The notes: generated from the letters alone by a model not told the origin. Shown: positions 24,011 to 39,128, counted from the stretch's first letter. The stretch: 64,000 nt of DNA from Diabrotica undecimpunctata (GCF_040954645.1 NC_092812.1:4030001-4094000); one strand, 5' to 3'. Program-made: numbers and translations.

Positions 24011-24089
24011 TTATTAAAATTTAAATTTTTAATGAAAAGTAAAAGATTAGCCATTTGTTATGGGGTTCAGAGAAGAACCTTCACGATGT

Positions 24090-24490
24090 TAATTTTTTGA
24101 GATATGATTGGATGTTTTGCATCTACCTTAAGCAATTTATTTTCCTAAACAATATCGTTATAAGAGCTTTCTTTATTCAGTATGTGTTCTTCTTCTATAC
24201 GGATTTGTAGCGATATGATAATGAGGTTAAAACAATTTTCCTATTATTTTCCTTTCAAATATTCGTAGTTCTTCCTTATCCGTTTTAGTCATTGTCCATG
24301 ATTAGCATATATGTATTAAAATAGGTAAAAAGTTTAAATTATGATCTGTATTTCTTTAGTGGCATTATTATTAACCGTGATTATTTATCTAAGATATTTA
24401 AAGTGTTCCATATTTACGAAATTGTAGTTGTTAACTTTAATATTTTATCAATATCTATTAAATTGGTCTCTTCTGTTGATTCGCTTGTAT
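24090..24490 (-). repeat. repeat family R, copy 3 (truncated)
   Basis: This matches 11411-12150 without the palindromic insertion, and so gives the empty site GATATGATAATGAGG at about 24211. The match ends abruptly at 24490, where transposase sequence begins. Confidence 0.7.
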
Positions 24491-25330
24491 TTCTTCTTAG
24501 CTTAACGAATTCTTCTTTTTTCATTCTGTGAACTACTAGTGGTTTCTTTTTACGGAATTTTTTCATCACGTTTAGGTAATCATGAACGGTATATAAACGT
24601 TGTTGAAATTTTAGGGCATTTTCAAAATCTCCAAAATCACTACCATTGGGTAAAAGCTATGACTAGGAAAGTAATAGCGTAACGTAATTTTTTCAATGAT
24701 AGGATGAGTTTCCAAAATCATTTTCAGAATCAAAACTATTTTAATGCTGCGGTTTTGGCCGCCACAAGAGTCTGACCACAAAATTACATGTTTTGCAGAA
24801 GTAACATTTTCTTCAATGTGCTTCTTAAGACAAATGCCTACGTCCTGGGCTCCCCGATCAGCTTCACCTTCTATCCAAATATAGCAATGACCTTTTTTAT
24901 CCTTGGCGCTATGGATACCAAGGTTTTAAATACATAATTGACGCTTATAATATACAATATTTATTAGAATTCTCGAAAGGGGAAGAGTTTTTCTTTAAAT
25001 TAAAACAAAAGGTTTCCACTTCTGGTTGATCGTTGCTTATCTTCATGTCTAGCTTTCTTTCTTCTAAGTGCACATTTTTTCTTTTTTTAACGCTTAATTG
25101 TTCGTTATCTGCGCAATTTTTAATTTCTAATTCGAAACAATCACATCTACTACAAGTATCTTTTTTCAACTTTTCTCTTTGAAGATTAAATCGTGTTAAA
25201 AACATTTTTTTGTAAAACGAAAATTTAACAAGGTCATTGTCTGCTTCTTTAATATACAATTCATACATTTTACTTAATGTTATGTCTTTTGTTAAGTATT
25301 CTCTTTCTGTGTTAGCTCTTCTGTAATGTG
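24491..25330 (-). pseudogene. transposase fragment with an SDSCGGQN motif (element B)
   Basis: The minus strand reads YKKMFLTRFNLQREKLKKDT and CSRCDCFELEI (25268-24945). After a break it reads HVILWSDSCGGQNRSIKIV near 24760, then FPSHSFYP and, at the end, LVVHRMKKEEFVKL. This is the same family order as elements A and C, with the acidic D-x-C-G-G-Q-N block. The N-terminal region is missing. Stops and frameshifts make it inactive. I found no clear inverted ends. Confidence 0.55.
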
Positions 25331-25640
25331 ACTATTATAGAAAAATTTAAGCAATAACTGAAACTACTTCTTAACCTAAACGCCTCAACAAGTTGCCAAC
25401 GTCACCATTGTGAACCACGTTTATGTACATATGTTGCCAAATATTCGATTTACAATCATTAAAACGCTCGCAAGAGGCGCTTGGTCCAAAACTAATACAC
25501 AAAAATTAGTCGCTTGCTCTAGTTATGCAAAATTCAAAATCCAAAATAAAAAGAAAGGTACTTAATCTTTTTAAATATATCTGGTTATCCGTTACTAACA
25601 GGTTAATGGGATTTATTACGTAGATAGTTTATGCTTTTTT
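25331..25640. other. no gene seen
   Basis: AT-rich DNA between element B and a LINE fragment. Nothing recognised. Confidence 0.3.
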
Positions 25641-26240
25641 CTATCTTCTTCTTTAAGTTCCATCTTCTATCGAAGGTTGGAAATCATCACGGCTATACGG
25701 ACTCTGTTGACTGCCGCTCTAAAAAGTTCTGCACTACTGCATTCAAACCATTCCCTTAAGTTTTTAAGCCAGGATATTCTTCGTCTTCCCACATTTCGCT
25801 TTCCTCGGATTTTGCCTTGCATAATAAGTTGTAAGAATGCGTATTTTTGCCCTCTCATCACATGTCCTAAGTACTCATGTTTTCGTCTTTTGATAGTTAA
25901 TAATATTTCCGGCCCATTTCCTATCATTCTAGTTACTTCCACGTTTGACATTCTTTGAATCCATGATATTCGTAGGATTCTTCTGTAACACCAAAATTCA
26001 AAGGCGGCCAACTTATTCAGATGGACTTGTTTTAGTATTCACGCTTCCAAGCCATAAAGAAAAGTAGAGAACACGTAACATCGAAGCATTCTCAGGCACT
26101 AACTTTATATCCCGAAAACAAAGAAACTTTTTAAGTTTAAAAAATAATGCACGTGCTATTTCAATGCATGTCCTAATTTCTTTGGTTTGGTCTACATCTG
26201 ATGTTATCCTGTTGTTCTTTTTTTCCACCAGAAAGCGCCA
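25641..26240 (-). pseudogene. 3' fragment of an RTE-like LINE
   Basis: Frames at 26011-25667 read FEFWCYRRILRISWIQRMSN, KHEYLGHVMRG and AELFRAAVNRVRIAVMI. The same order occurs in the larger LINE at 42770-45895 (MLRISYIHHVTN, YLGHVMRN, NLFRAAVNKVV). The piece at 26228-26013 adds a broken upstream part. It is 5' truncated, as LINE copies often are. Confidence 0.7.
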
Positions 26241-27849
26241 TAATCCACAATTTAAGAAATTGGGGCTGGGTCTAGTGATGCATAACGCCGTTCATATAGC
26301 AATTTGTTGTCACATGTTTATAGTTTTTCAAAAAATGAACTCCAATTTAAAGATTAAAATGTAAAACAAAATATAAAAACCTATTGAACCTTATTCAGAA
26401 AATTTCAGAAAATAACTTTTGTGAAAGATTGTGGGACACAGTCATATTTAAGATAAAAACTTCAATTCAGAGAGTGGACATTCTTAATAAATGTATAATC
26501 TAATATGGAAGCATGTTTATGTTTTACAGACTTAGAAAGCACTGAGCACACAAGTATTTATTTTTTTATGTACTAGGTTGTAAAATAAGTATACTCAAAA
26601 CAAATAAATATTATCTACCAAGTATTCTACTCCACTTTAATATCAATGCATCAGATATATTATAAAGATTTCGTCGTAGTTGTAAATTAATAGGAGATAA
26701 AACAAAATGTAGAGCATATAGTGAAATCTGAATATCTTAGAATAACTATATCGAGCGGGAACATTATTGATGAGCAAAAGGGAGACCATCGCTGAGAAAG
26801 TGACAAAGAAATTGGCAAAAGCAAAGGGTACTTTGTACTAAAGTACCCATACTCTAAAGCATAAGCAGGTCTTTTCGTACTCTATTAGTAAGTGATAGAT
26901 TCTACCGTTACTTGATGGAAATTTATTTTATCTAACAATTAAACAGGTATGCGTTTACACGTCATATTTTGTAACAATAAGTTGAGGAGGGGATAACTGT
27001 TTGTCTCAAGTTGGTCATTCAGAATTATGTCTGTATTTTTTAATTTGCTAATTACCATAGATTCTAATATTCATAGAATCTACAGATAGCTTAATTCCTT
27101 TATTATAAATACACTTTTTTAGTAATAGAAATATATATAAATAGAACCTAGAATACACCTGTAAAAGTATGTAACCTTTGATCTCTGGGATAAACCTATC
27201 TCCTAAACAATGGTGCCGATATATGTAGGTAAAATTTTCTACATCTATTTTAACCTGTTTATTTCCTCATTATCAATATATATGAGTTGTAACCGATACT
27301 ACAAACTCATTTACTTTTCGCGAAGAGACTATATATTAACTATAGTTATTACTATACAAATCTGACTCGAAATATTGTCTTAAAATAACAGTAACAGAAA
27401 AGTGAAAGATTAGTCATTTTTTATGAAGTTTAAAGTAGAAGCGTTCACGAAAATTGAAGTACTAATAAGACCACCGCAATCGGGCGTACCCTGGGTAATG
27501 AATAATTAAGTAATCGTTAATTCTTCAATCACCCGTTCAATATGTTTTTTGTCAAATCGGTCCTTTTTAGGACCAACTATTCTAATTATGTGTATAAATA
27601 TTAAGAGTATATCTAGAGATAAAGACACTCCACTTTACATATTATGCGCTTAACAAAATGCAGGAAGCACATAGATGGTCAATCCTATGGTATTTGGTAT
27701 TAAGCTAATCGCTGAAAATTACATATTACATGCAGGCAAAGAAGCAGAGAAAAACTTATAATGAGAGAAAACAAAACCAGTCAGCTGAGAGAACCTATCA
27801 ACGATGTTGAGCTTGGATCCGCTATCCACGTATATAATGAACAATATTA
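26241..27849. other. mostly unrecognised; faint LINE trace near 26700-26940
   Basis: At 26700-26800 the plus strand reads VKSEYLRITISSGNIIDEQK, reminiscent of the post-RT region of LINEs, but it has stops. Nothing else here is supported. Confidence 0.25.
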
Positions 27850-29280
27850 CGACTCCTGGCTGAGGATCTGAGAACAAAACTAACTATAAAATTTGAACTA
27901 AAAATACAACAATGGCTAATATCCAAAGTCTTTAGACAAGCAAAGCAAAGACAAAGTTGTGGCCTTGCTTAAACCTGGCAAAAACTCCAAAGACCACAAA
28001 AGCTATCGGCCAATATATCTATTTATTTTGTCAGCTATACAAAATACTTCTTTACATGATCCTTAATATAAACCGATAATAGAAGAAAAACTCAAATTAA
28101 AAGACAAAAGTGGCTATATATGACAGGTTAGATCATATATGTCACAAATACTAAATCTTGTCCAACACAGCGAAGAGAAATACGAAAAATATCAGGTATG
28201 AGGAGTGGTATTTGTTAATCTAAATGCCGCTTACGACACCTTAAATTATAGGGTATTTCTCCAAAATCTATGTAATATCCCCTTAGGTAATAAACTCACT
28301 TGTATTATCCGCGTATGCCTACACAACGAAGATTTTTCGTATCACTTAATGGTAAGAATAGTAGATGGAGAACGTAGAATAACGGTCTCTTTTGGGGTAC
28401 TGTAATGGTACTTACTCTGTATAACATTTACACAACCCATACCAGTAAATACTAGGACTTTTATTATGTAGACGATACATTATCTATTGTTGCACAGCCA
28501 AAAACTTTTGTTGGTGAAGTGGTGAAAAATCTAAATCATACCTTAAATACAACAAAAATAGATTATGAATCAATTTTAAGCCAAACCCCGAAAAAAGTCA
28601 GGTGTCTCCTTCAATGTCCCTAACAGAGACACTTTCACAAATCTGAATATATACCTGAACCAATAGTGTCATGAAATCCTTAAACTCTGGACTTGCTATA
28701 AATACCTTGAAGATAGTTTCTATCACACTTTGTCATTCACAGTACTTTGTTTAAAATCAAGTGCCAAACTAGAACCAGAAAAATAGTATTCTCTGCAAAC
28801 TTGTCATCTAAAAATGGGAAGCACATCCTCTCACCGTTACAACGTAGACGCTTGAACTCTATGCTTCTGCTGCCGAATATACCTTGATAGTATAAGTGAC
28901 ACCAACACATACTTAACACGTAGATTTAGTTATAAATTAGTCAGCCAAATTCAGGGAATATTAAGACTCACATCCATACATTAGCTCTACAATATCGTAG
29001 CTATCAATCCACCTAATATCCGAAGATAAGTAGCTAGAGAGCAAAAAAAAAACAAAGTCCAGATTCGTAGCATCCACTCCACGAATACCAGCCCATTTTA
29101 TGACTAGAATCGAGGAAAAACTGGCTATATCAACACATCTGCAAGATATACAAACAAAAATAAGCTGCTCCTCGCCATCTGATCCCTCGAACGGAACTTC
29201 CTTATGGTAGTTATCTTCCTTAAATCTGCCAGGAGGACTCTTGCCTACAAACACCGGTTAACTTGTGTTCATGTGGGGTG
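27850..29280 (+). pseudogene. decayed LINE reverse transcriptase
   Basis: The plus strand carries LINE RT motifs in shifting frames. They are VVALLKPGKNSKDHKSYRPI near 27960, FVNLNAAYDTLNYRVFL at 28205-28260 and a YVDDTLSIVAQP catalytic box near 28470. A C-terminal stretch with HILSPLQRRRLNSM follows near 28815. The motif style suggests a Jockey or related clade. Many stops and shifts show long decay. No ends or target site were found. Confidence 0.6.
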
Positions 29281-29950
29281 GTACAAGACTTATCACACTT
29301 TCTTAGTTAACTTTACCATTCAAATCGCTCTTTTTTGAAGGGACAAGGTTTATTTATGTGAACTGAACATGCAAAGTACAATCAGTAGGCTATTACTTAT
29401 AAAGATCATTGCAAATTTGACACTAACTCCACTTATATTGATTACATATTACCCCTAAATAGGAGATAAAATATTTAGAAATATGTAATATTGGTGAAGT
29501 GGTATAATTCATGTTAGAAAAATTAATCATTTTGTCCTTTTTTGTACACTACTACCCATTTTAACAAAAAATATCTATTTTAGCACTTAAATATTTATTT
29601 TGAGATAACCTTCTATCCAGAATTAAAAAATAGAATAATACAAAAAATAGAATCCAGAAAAAAATAAAATAATAAAATAGAAGAAATAAAATAATAAAAA
29701 AGCTGTATATAAGATATCATGAAACAATGGATGAAATAAAAGAAGTTCTTATTAACCGGATTCTTAAATAAAACGTATAAAGACATACTCACGTTAACAA
29801 AATATATTAGGAAATTTTCGCATATGAAAAAACACATCCAACCTGGTAATGAAATCCTTTTGTATCTATAAATCTATTTTTAGAAAAGCACGTACCTACC
29901 AAAAACAGGTATTTGGTAGTATACATATCTGTTACATACTGTAATGCGTA
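29281..29950. other. AT-rich sequence, nothing recognised
   Basis: A-rich DNA around 29620-29720 (AATAAAATA repeats). No gene is supported. Confidence 0.3.
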
Positions 29951-30084
29951 TGAATGATAACAAAAGTAAGGAGTCTATATGAACCGTTTAGAATATACGC
30001 TGGAAATAAACGGCTTAACCCCATAGTTGCCAAACTATCAGAGCTTACTTAAACCGATATACGTATGGTTCCAATATACACGGA

Positions 30085-30425
<341 letters not shown>

Positions 30426-30604
30426 TATATATACATATATATATATACATATATATATCTAATATAATATGTATTAATATTATTATTTATGTGATATGTT
30501 TTGCATTATTTAAAATTAAACGTTTATAATTATTTTAGGCTTTTGTATTTCAAAATAATCACTGTTTTACCGAGAACTGTCAATTTTGAAATCCTTTAGT
30601 GTCA

Positions 30605-30672
30605 TGTCTAATTGGCAAATACTTTATGTGTTTGGTTCATACGCTGGTGGTTGTGAGTTCGAATCCCAATTA
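30605..30672 (+). repeat. tRNA-like sequence (SINE head or tRNA pseudogene)
   Basis: GAGTTCGAATCCC at 30655-30667 is a good B box. CTGGTGGTTGTGAGTTCGAA resembles the variable loop and T arm of a Met-type tRNA. A CAT lies at the anticodon position (about 30638). The A box (TTGGCAAATACT) and acceptor stem are poor. A tRNA-derived SINE or decayed tRNA copy is likely; a working tRNA is not. Confidence 0.35.
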
Positions 30673-31139
30673 TAAATTTCCTTTTTTATTTTTGAAATAT
30701 TTAAAAACCTCACGTTAATCTGATTAAATATACGTAATATACGCAAAAAACATAAATTTTAAAATAAAATGAAAATTTACAACATAATCCGAGTTGTTGG
30801 TTTTTTATTTTTATCTTCATTAAGTAACTTATTTATTGGCAGTTTTAAATACTTATGAATATTACATTTTAATTTATATTGTACTATTATATTGAATTAT
30901 GTTGCAGTGTATTTATTGTGTTGTAATTTTTATATTAATAACAAAATAAACAATGAATTTTACTGCAGAGTATGTGTAATTTTTTTTTGCATTCAACTCC
31001 TTTTATACATATATAAAAATAAAAATATATATTTTCATTAAAATATTGATACAATCCTTCATTTACTATACTCCTATTACAGGTCAAATGTTTATATACA
31101 GCAAACGATGCACCATATACCTATATAACTAATTCTTTT

Positions 31140-33002
<1,863 letters not shown>

Positions 33003-33378
33003 TTTCAGGAAGACAAGTCGAAATACTTTGAGCTCCACAACTTTTACAGTTTCTGAGAAGAAACAGTGTAAATTTAAATAATAACCAGAAATATATAGAA
33101 GTAGTGTACAGTGGTCTGCTAATAGCTGTAAGTACAGTTTCCAAATTGGCAGTAGTTTGATTACAAACATTGTGTTTATAGACATACGAAGAACATTATT
33201 TATATTTCGTATTTATTAATTATTTAAAAAACTAGTTTCAACTCTTGGCATTACCTTCCTAATTGATAGATCGACTATTTACTTTTAAATAAACAGAGTC
33301 GGACCTACCCAAATTAAAATTATTAAAATGAAAGTTCAATCTAAATTTAAAAAAAAGATAGAAGAATAAATTTGACAA

Positions 33379-33720
33379 AATGACAGGTGGTACTTTTGAC
33401 TACAGGGGTCTATCAATTAATTCCGATAAGCAAAACATTACTTATTTTACCATCACTAAGAAACACCTATTAACAAAATTCCCAACAAAAAACCAGGCCA
33501 TAATTTTATCGGCAGTAGATGAAATAAGAACAGAAGTACACCGTTGCAGTAGGAACTATAGTCCATCCAAAAAATATACTGTTCTCATTTAAAATGTTAA
33601 ACGGAAGAATATTCAAATACCTTTCAAGCATACAAGTCGTAGATGATTTTCTAAGTCAACATGGTGAAATTAAAATTGGAGAACATACAATCAAAGCACG
33701 TAAACTAATTACTACACCAA
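33379..33720 (+). pseudogene. I-like gag, N-terminal piece (copy 2)
   Basis: The frame begins MTGGTFDYRGLSINSDKQN and later reads VDDFLSQHGEIKIGEHTIKA with RKLITTP. This aligns with the VDNFMQVYDGIKLINDEP and ARKYITPAD part of the first copy. A frameshift near 33590 splits it. It is cut at 33720 by the IS630-like insertion. Confidence 0.65.
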
Positions 33721-34066
33721 TTATAGTTTATTTTTATGAACGAGAGAGTAATTAGCATAATTTTAACTGGTAGCTTCGACCACTCCATGGGCGTGCTCAA
33801 GATTAATTGAAAAATTACTTTGAATAATTGTAAAAAATAAATGAATTATTTCAGTGTTATAAAGTGTTATGTGTATATAAACAAAAGTGACCTCTTTTAT
33901 CACACACTATATTAGAACTGACTGGCCTACATTAAAAAGGGTTTTAAAAAATTCACATTATTTTTTAATTTTTAAAAATTACAAAAGAGAAAAAGAGTTT
34001 TTAAAACCGTCTGAGGTATGTTAAATAGATGAATAAAAATATTAATATAAAACTTACAGCTACTTG

Positions 34067-35434
34067 TTACAAATCCAAATCAGATTCAGAAAATAAACTT
34101 TCAGAACCAAGATTTATAATAACTGGCTCGATCATTTTATCAGTAATATTGTCCAGCTTCCACATTTTTTCCTCTTCTTTAATAGTGTGATTTACTGCCT
34201 TTTCCCAGTTTTCAGGTTTTACATTATTTACGGCCTTCAAAAACAACTGTTTAACATCATGAATTTTAAAAGTGGTATTTTTTCTTGAAACTTCACTCTT
34301 TATCTGTGCCCATATCAGTTCAATCGGGTTTAATTCAGAATGATATGGTGGGGATCTAAGTACTGTCATTCCACGATTTTTGGCAATTTCATCAATTTCG
34401 TATTTTTTAAATTTTTCTTTATGAAGGGCACACAACGAATAAAATTCCTTTCTTATAGATCCGGGATGGTACGTAATATTTTTTAAACTCAGCCAATTCT
34501 GCAAGTCTTTTTTTAACCACTTGGTTGTGGGCAGTCCTTCTATAAGTCTGGAGTGATAACTTGCATTATCCATTACTATTACACAGTTCTTAGGAAGAAG
34601 ATCTATCATTTGTTCGAACCATTCTTGAAAGACATCAGCGTTCATGTCTTCATGGTAGTCACCGGTACGAGTTGATTCAAAAGTTAATAAACCACCTTCA
34701 ACAAAACCGTCTGAAATGCCAATGTGTACTATTATCAGCCTGCGTCCCTTTCCTGATGGTGGGTTTAAACCAGTAGATAAGTTATTTACAAAAGCGTGCC
34801 TTTGACTTGTAACAGTTTCATCCTACCAAAATTTATTTGGTGTATGACCCTCGTTGATCCATGTTTTATCAAGATAAAATATTTTTCTTTTTTGGTTTCT
34901 CATTTCCTTTATGGTTCTTAGAAAATGTCTTCTCCATATGACAATATCGCTTCTTTCTAATAAAATAGACTTTCTGGGATTCTTTTTCCAGCGGAAGCCT
35001 ATTTCTTTTAAAAGTTTCCATTACGTACTTCGACTCATTTCTGGGTAATCCTTATCATCTCGAACTGAGACAAGAACTTTATCCAATGTTGGAAATTCTT
35101 GTCTAAAGAAGAATTCATGCACTTTCCGTCGAAGTCCTTCTTTAAAATGATATTCTATTTGAAATTTTGGTTTCCCTGGAGCATTACGTGGCATTTGAAA
35201 ACTACCACATTTCTCTTCTTTATTAACTCTGTAAATCGTAGATTTCCCAACACCAAGTGTACTGCTAACTAACTCAACGGTCTCATCAACACTTTCACAT
35301 AAACGTTTGTCTGTAAATGATTTAAAACAATTAAATATTATTGTTTTTTCATTAACTGTTAGGGGACCAATTTTTCGGCGTTTACACGGCACTTCCAAAT
35401 TTTCCATAACACTAGTATACACAATAAACTGCAC
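34067..35434 (-). pseudogene. IS630/Tc1-like DDE transposase
   Basis: The N-terminal frame (35434-35021) reads a helix-turn-helix-like STLGVGKSTIYRVNKEE. A middle part in another frame holds FYLDKTWINEGHTPNKFW, where the family motif DETW has become DKTW. The C-terminal frame (34645-34067) holds VIVMDNASYHSR and LRSPPYHSELNPIELIWAQI, the second D and the E of the DDE triad. Stops and frameshifts split it. It would cut and paste DNA at TA sites. Confidence 0.75.
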
Positions 35435-35984
35435 CTTGCAACTGAAGTACCTACTTTTAGTGAACTGTTAAGAATTTTGAATACGCCACTTGGACCTTCC
35501 TATATGCAAAATGGAAAAACCCACTATCACATTTTCTGTGGAATAAGTTTAGAAGGTAATTATCTATTATTATTAGTTACCCATATTGAAAGAGGAAGTT
35601 ATTAAAAAGAAAATACCAGTATTGGTAAGTCAGTAACATATAGAGAATACATCATTTATATTTTTTAAATAACAAACATATAAAATCGGAATTTGGTATT
35701 TATTGAAGGTAAAATAAATGCAAGATCAAATACTTACCATGTCGGGATAGTATTATGAGGTTTTTTTCCTGGTTTTTCCCTCATAATTTACTATGGAATC
35801 ACTAACGGGAGAATTTTACTGTCATCATGGCATGTATTTGTCTTTTTAAAGACGAATTACATGTTATGATCTTTTCTGACGGATATTCTCAAGTTAAAGT
35901 TGATTTCATGTAATCGAATGAACTATCTTATAAGTAAAGTCGTCCCAGGAACGCAACTCAACAATATTGGCAATATCATTTTAA
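35435..35984. other. internal non-coding part of the IS630-like element
   Basis: No protein-like frame is seen. It lies between the transposase start and the palindromic-family copy. Confidence 0.35.
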
Positions 35985-36245
35985 AGTCGTCTACTTTAAA
36001 ATGTATAATGTATGTCTGAATTGTCAATATAGATGAGTCAGATAAAATTAAATTAATAGAAGAATTTTTCACTAAGTAACAAAAACAAAATTTGTTTAAT
36101 TTACTAATGTTTGTATTTTGAGAACGATTTCCGAAGTGGAAATTGAAACGTGAATAAACGTATTTTAACCTTTAATTGTGGCTTATTCCCAGTTAAATAG
36201 TAATTAATTTAAAATGCCACAAGAAAATAGCTTCAGAACAATAGT
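35985..36245 (+). repeat. palindromic-family repeat, single arm
   Basis: This matches, in reverse, 52960-53250 and one arm of 11637-11860. It contains GATTTCCGAAGTGGAAATTG, then AAACGTGAATAAA, and ends CAAGAAAATAGCTTCAGAAC. The hairpin-GAA-ACGT order suggests a decayed hammerhead. Confidence 0.6.
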
Positions 36246-36756
36246 AATTATCTAGTCAATTACTGTCGTAGATTCCTGGAATTAAAGAATTTAATGTTTG
36301 ATTGTTGAAACCCTTACTTCGTGGAATGCACTCATTTCAGATAAAATAAAACGTTTTATTTTATCTAAAGAATTAAACTTTATTTTGCAAATAGGCAAAG
36401 AATTAAACTTTATTTTGCAAATAGGTAGGTACTTATTAAACTTTTATTGGTTATATATAACCAATAAAATAAACATCTTACATTTCTTGCAAATTCATTA
36501 GTACCTGTTAACCTCCATCACTCCGACACTGGCAACCTTATTTAGGGATTAGTAACCCTCACAACTATTGTATTCTATTCTGCTCCAACCTTTATACCTG
36601 GTGGTCATACTCAATTTAAAATTGTTTTCCTATATACTTCTGTAAACTTGTTGACAAATATCTGTTTTTCATTGAGTCACCCGTATCAACAGTTTAGGGA
36701 TTTGCATACATAATTTATTGTTTTATTACTCTCTCATACATAAAAATACACTATAA

Positions 36757-36856
36757 TAGAGTAGTTTTATCCAACGTATGTCTATCTATACCCATGACAT
36801 AATCGAACAGTCTTTATTCAATGTTGATTTTAAATTAATGTCTCCGATTTCGTTCC
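36757..36856 (+). pseudogene. I-like gag, middle piece (copy 2)
   Basis: The frame reads VVLSNVCLSI and, after a small shift, HDIIEQSLFNVDFKLMSP, aligned with VLSNVCPSI and LIHELVNLGLKPMSSMTFLR of the first copy. It is cut by the Harbinger insertion after the TTA at 36857-36859. Confidence 0.65.
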
Positions 36857-37029
36857 TTAAGGCCGGTGTACATGAGATTAGTAAATAAGAAATTCAAGTA
36901 AGCAAGTAAAGTGATTTGCTGTTTTATATGGCAAGTAACCAAGTAAGTAGTGTTTCCATATAGCAAGTATATGGGGTAAGTTAAGTTCATTTAACCTTAG
37001 AATTTAGAATTGTGTACCTATTGTGTGAT

Positions 37030-39128
37030 ATATTAAACATGAATCGTAAACGTACACGGAATATGTTTATTACAGTGTCAAATGTATTAATACGCTAACT
37101 TTTGGAAATATTAGACGAAGTTACTAAAAAGAAAAGACTATGGGGGATAAACTGGATAGCAAGAAGAAATGTATGTGGAAGCTCTGCATTACTTCTAAAA
37201 GAACTCTATTTTGAAGATCCTGCTAAATACAGGTCGTGTGTAAGAATGTCTTAAGAAAGCTTTGAAATATTGCTTAGTTTAGTAGGTCCTGAAATTCAAA
37301 AGACAGATACCTTTATAAGAGATTCGATACCACCTCGCATTAAACTAGAGTTAACATTATTATATCTGACTACTGGTAATAGCTACAGGAGTCTGCAACA
37401 TTTTTTTCGTATTTCAAAGTCTGCTATATAAAGACTAATTCCCGAAGTTTGTGATGCAATCTATAATAAACTAGAAAAATACATAAAGGCAATGACAAAC
37501 GTTTATTTTCAAAAATACATTCAGTAGGTTAGTTCATTATTTTACAGTAAGTTTAATGTATTTGTTTTAAACAGAATTATTTTCTTGGGATTCATAATAT
37601 TCATCTGTGATTGAATATTTTGCTTGGGAGAGAATGTCGAAGTATCCTTTTTGTGACTATGATTCCGGTATGTGACGTTAGTTGATATTTGAGATGTATG
37701 ATCTGAAATTAAAGGTGAACTTAGTGGTGTTTGGATGGAGTTTCGTTGTATAGATGATTGATTGGCACTGTCAATCTGTTGGTATAATGAGGAACTAGAA
37801 TATGATGCAGATGAACGACTAGAGATGTTTCGCAGATCTTTGAGTCTTGCCTGAGTTATTATGCGTTGCATCTCATCTTGGGCAATGATGCATTGCTCTT
37901 CAAAAAAGCTTTTTTAGCTGCATAGCCACATGTCTGCCAAAGACGTCACACGCATCTTCTATGTCTTTACGGTTAATTGTCTCATTTAGATTATTGAGTT
38001 CTTGAATTGTAGCTTTAACTTCTGAAAGTTTCGTACGACTTTTCTTATTATTTGGGACAGAAAAAGGACTTCGTCTTCGATTTTCTTTATCGTTACATAC
38101 TGAAATACTGGCAACTGGCTGAGCCAACTCAGAGAATAGAACATGAGTTTCACTGACGGTGTTTTCATCATCATTATTCCTATCTTCCATTTCATTACTA
38201 CAGATTATTGTTGTTGAGTCCTATAACAAAATGAACCTTTGTTAGAACATTAAAACGTTATCAATTCATAACAATTACAAATAACTTAAAATATTGAAAA
38301 TCTAATGAGACACAAGTACTTAATAATAATACAGTACTTTTATGTTTTAGGTGCCATTTTCACATGAAGAGTGGAGAAATATAGAAAAAGGTTTTTGGGA
38401 TAGGTGCAATTTTCCCAAATGTTATGGAGCTATTGATGGGAAACATGTACTTATCCGTGCTCCATCTAAGTGTGTAAGTACATTCTTGAATTATAAGGAG
38501 TCAAATAGCATATTTCTTATGGAATTAGTGGATCAGAACTATTTGTTTACATATATTGATGTGCAGGGTGTTGGTGCAGATGGGTCAGTATCTGATGGAG
38601 AGGTGTTCCGAAATAGTTCTCTATTAAATGCATTAGTAAACAATCTACTTCCAGAGGAAGGTGTGATTGTGGGAGATGATGCTTTCCCCTTAAAGTATTT
38701 CCTAATGAAACCGTAGGCACAAAAAAATTTAACATATGATGAAAAATTTTTTAATTATATTGAGAGCTAGACGTATAGTAGAAAACGCGTTTGGGATATT
38801 AGTTAGTAAATTTCGAATATTTGAGAAGCCGATGGCTTGTTCTGTAACTACAGTTGATAAGATAATTTGTACGGCATGTACTCTACATAACTGGTTAAGG
38901 TTTACTTCTACACGGACGTATTTACCGCATGGTTCAGTAGATAATGAAGATGTTAACAGAGATAAAATATTACCAGGAACCTGGAGATCAGAAATTTCTG
39001 GACTGAATAGCATTGGTCATTTTAGTACAAATCATTCATCAAGACAAGCTAAATCCATCAGAGGTGAGTTTAAAATATATTTTACAAACGAGGGTCAGGT
39101 ATCATGGCAGAATATGATGGTAAACTAA
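37030..39128 (+). pseudogene. Harbinger DDE transposase, interrupted
   Basis: The first part (37030-37503) reads LDEVTKKKRLWGINWIARR, PPRIKLELTLLYLTTGNSYR and SLQHFFRISKSAI, with stops. After an apparent intron with acceptor TTTTAG at 38350, the second part (38351-38716) holds CYGAIDGKHVLI and GVIVGDDAFPL. The last part (38736-39128) holds RARRIVENAFGIL. These give the D, D and E of a DDE_4-type nuclease. A stop at about 38714 and a frameshift break it. It works with the MADF partner in this superfamily. Confidence 0.82.
37542..38223 (-). pseudogene. Harbinger accessory protein, C-terminal exon
   Basis: On the minus strand an acceptor TTGTTATAG precedes an exon starting near 38223. It reads MEDRNNDDENTVSETHVLF, then SRTKLSEVKATIQELNNLN and DVFGRHVAMQLKKL. 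A frameshift near 37890 leads into a serine-rich tail that ends at 37542. By position and composition it is the C-terminus of the MADF protein encoded upstream. It lies inside the apparent intron of the opposing transposase gene. Confidence 0.6.

Larger units (their letters stand above)
33721..36756 (-). mobile_element. IS630/Tc1-like DNA transposon with about 35 bp inverted ends
   Basis: The left end TTATAGTTTATTTTTATGAA and the reversed right end TTATAGTGTATTTTTATGTA both continue into GAGAGAGTAAT. TA lies at each junction, consistent with a TA target. A broken DDE transposase occupies 34067-35434 on the minus strand. A single-arm copy of the palindromic family (35985-36245) is inserted near the right side. 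The insertion splits I-like gag, whose reading resumes at about 36757. Confidence 0.7.
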
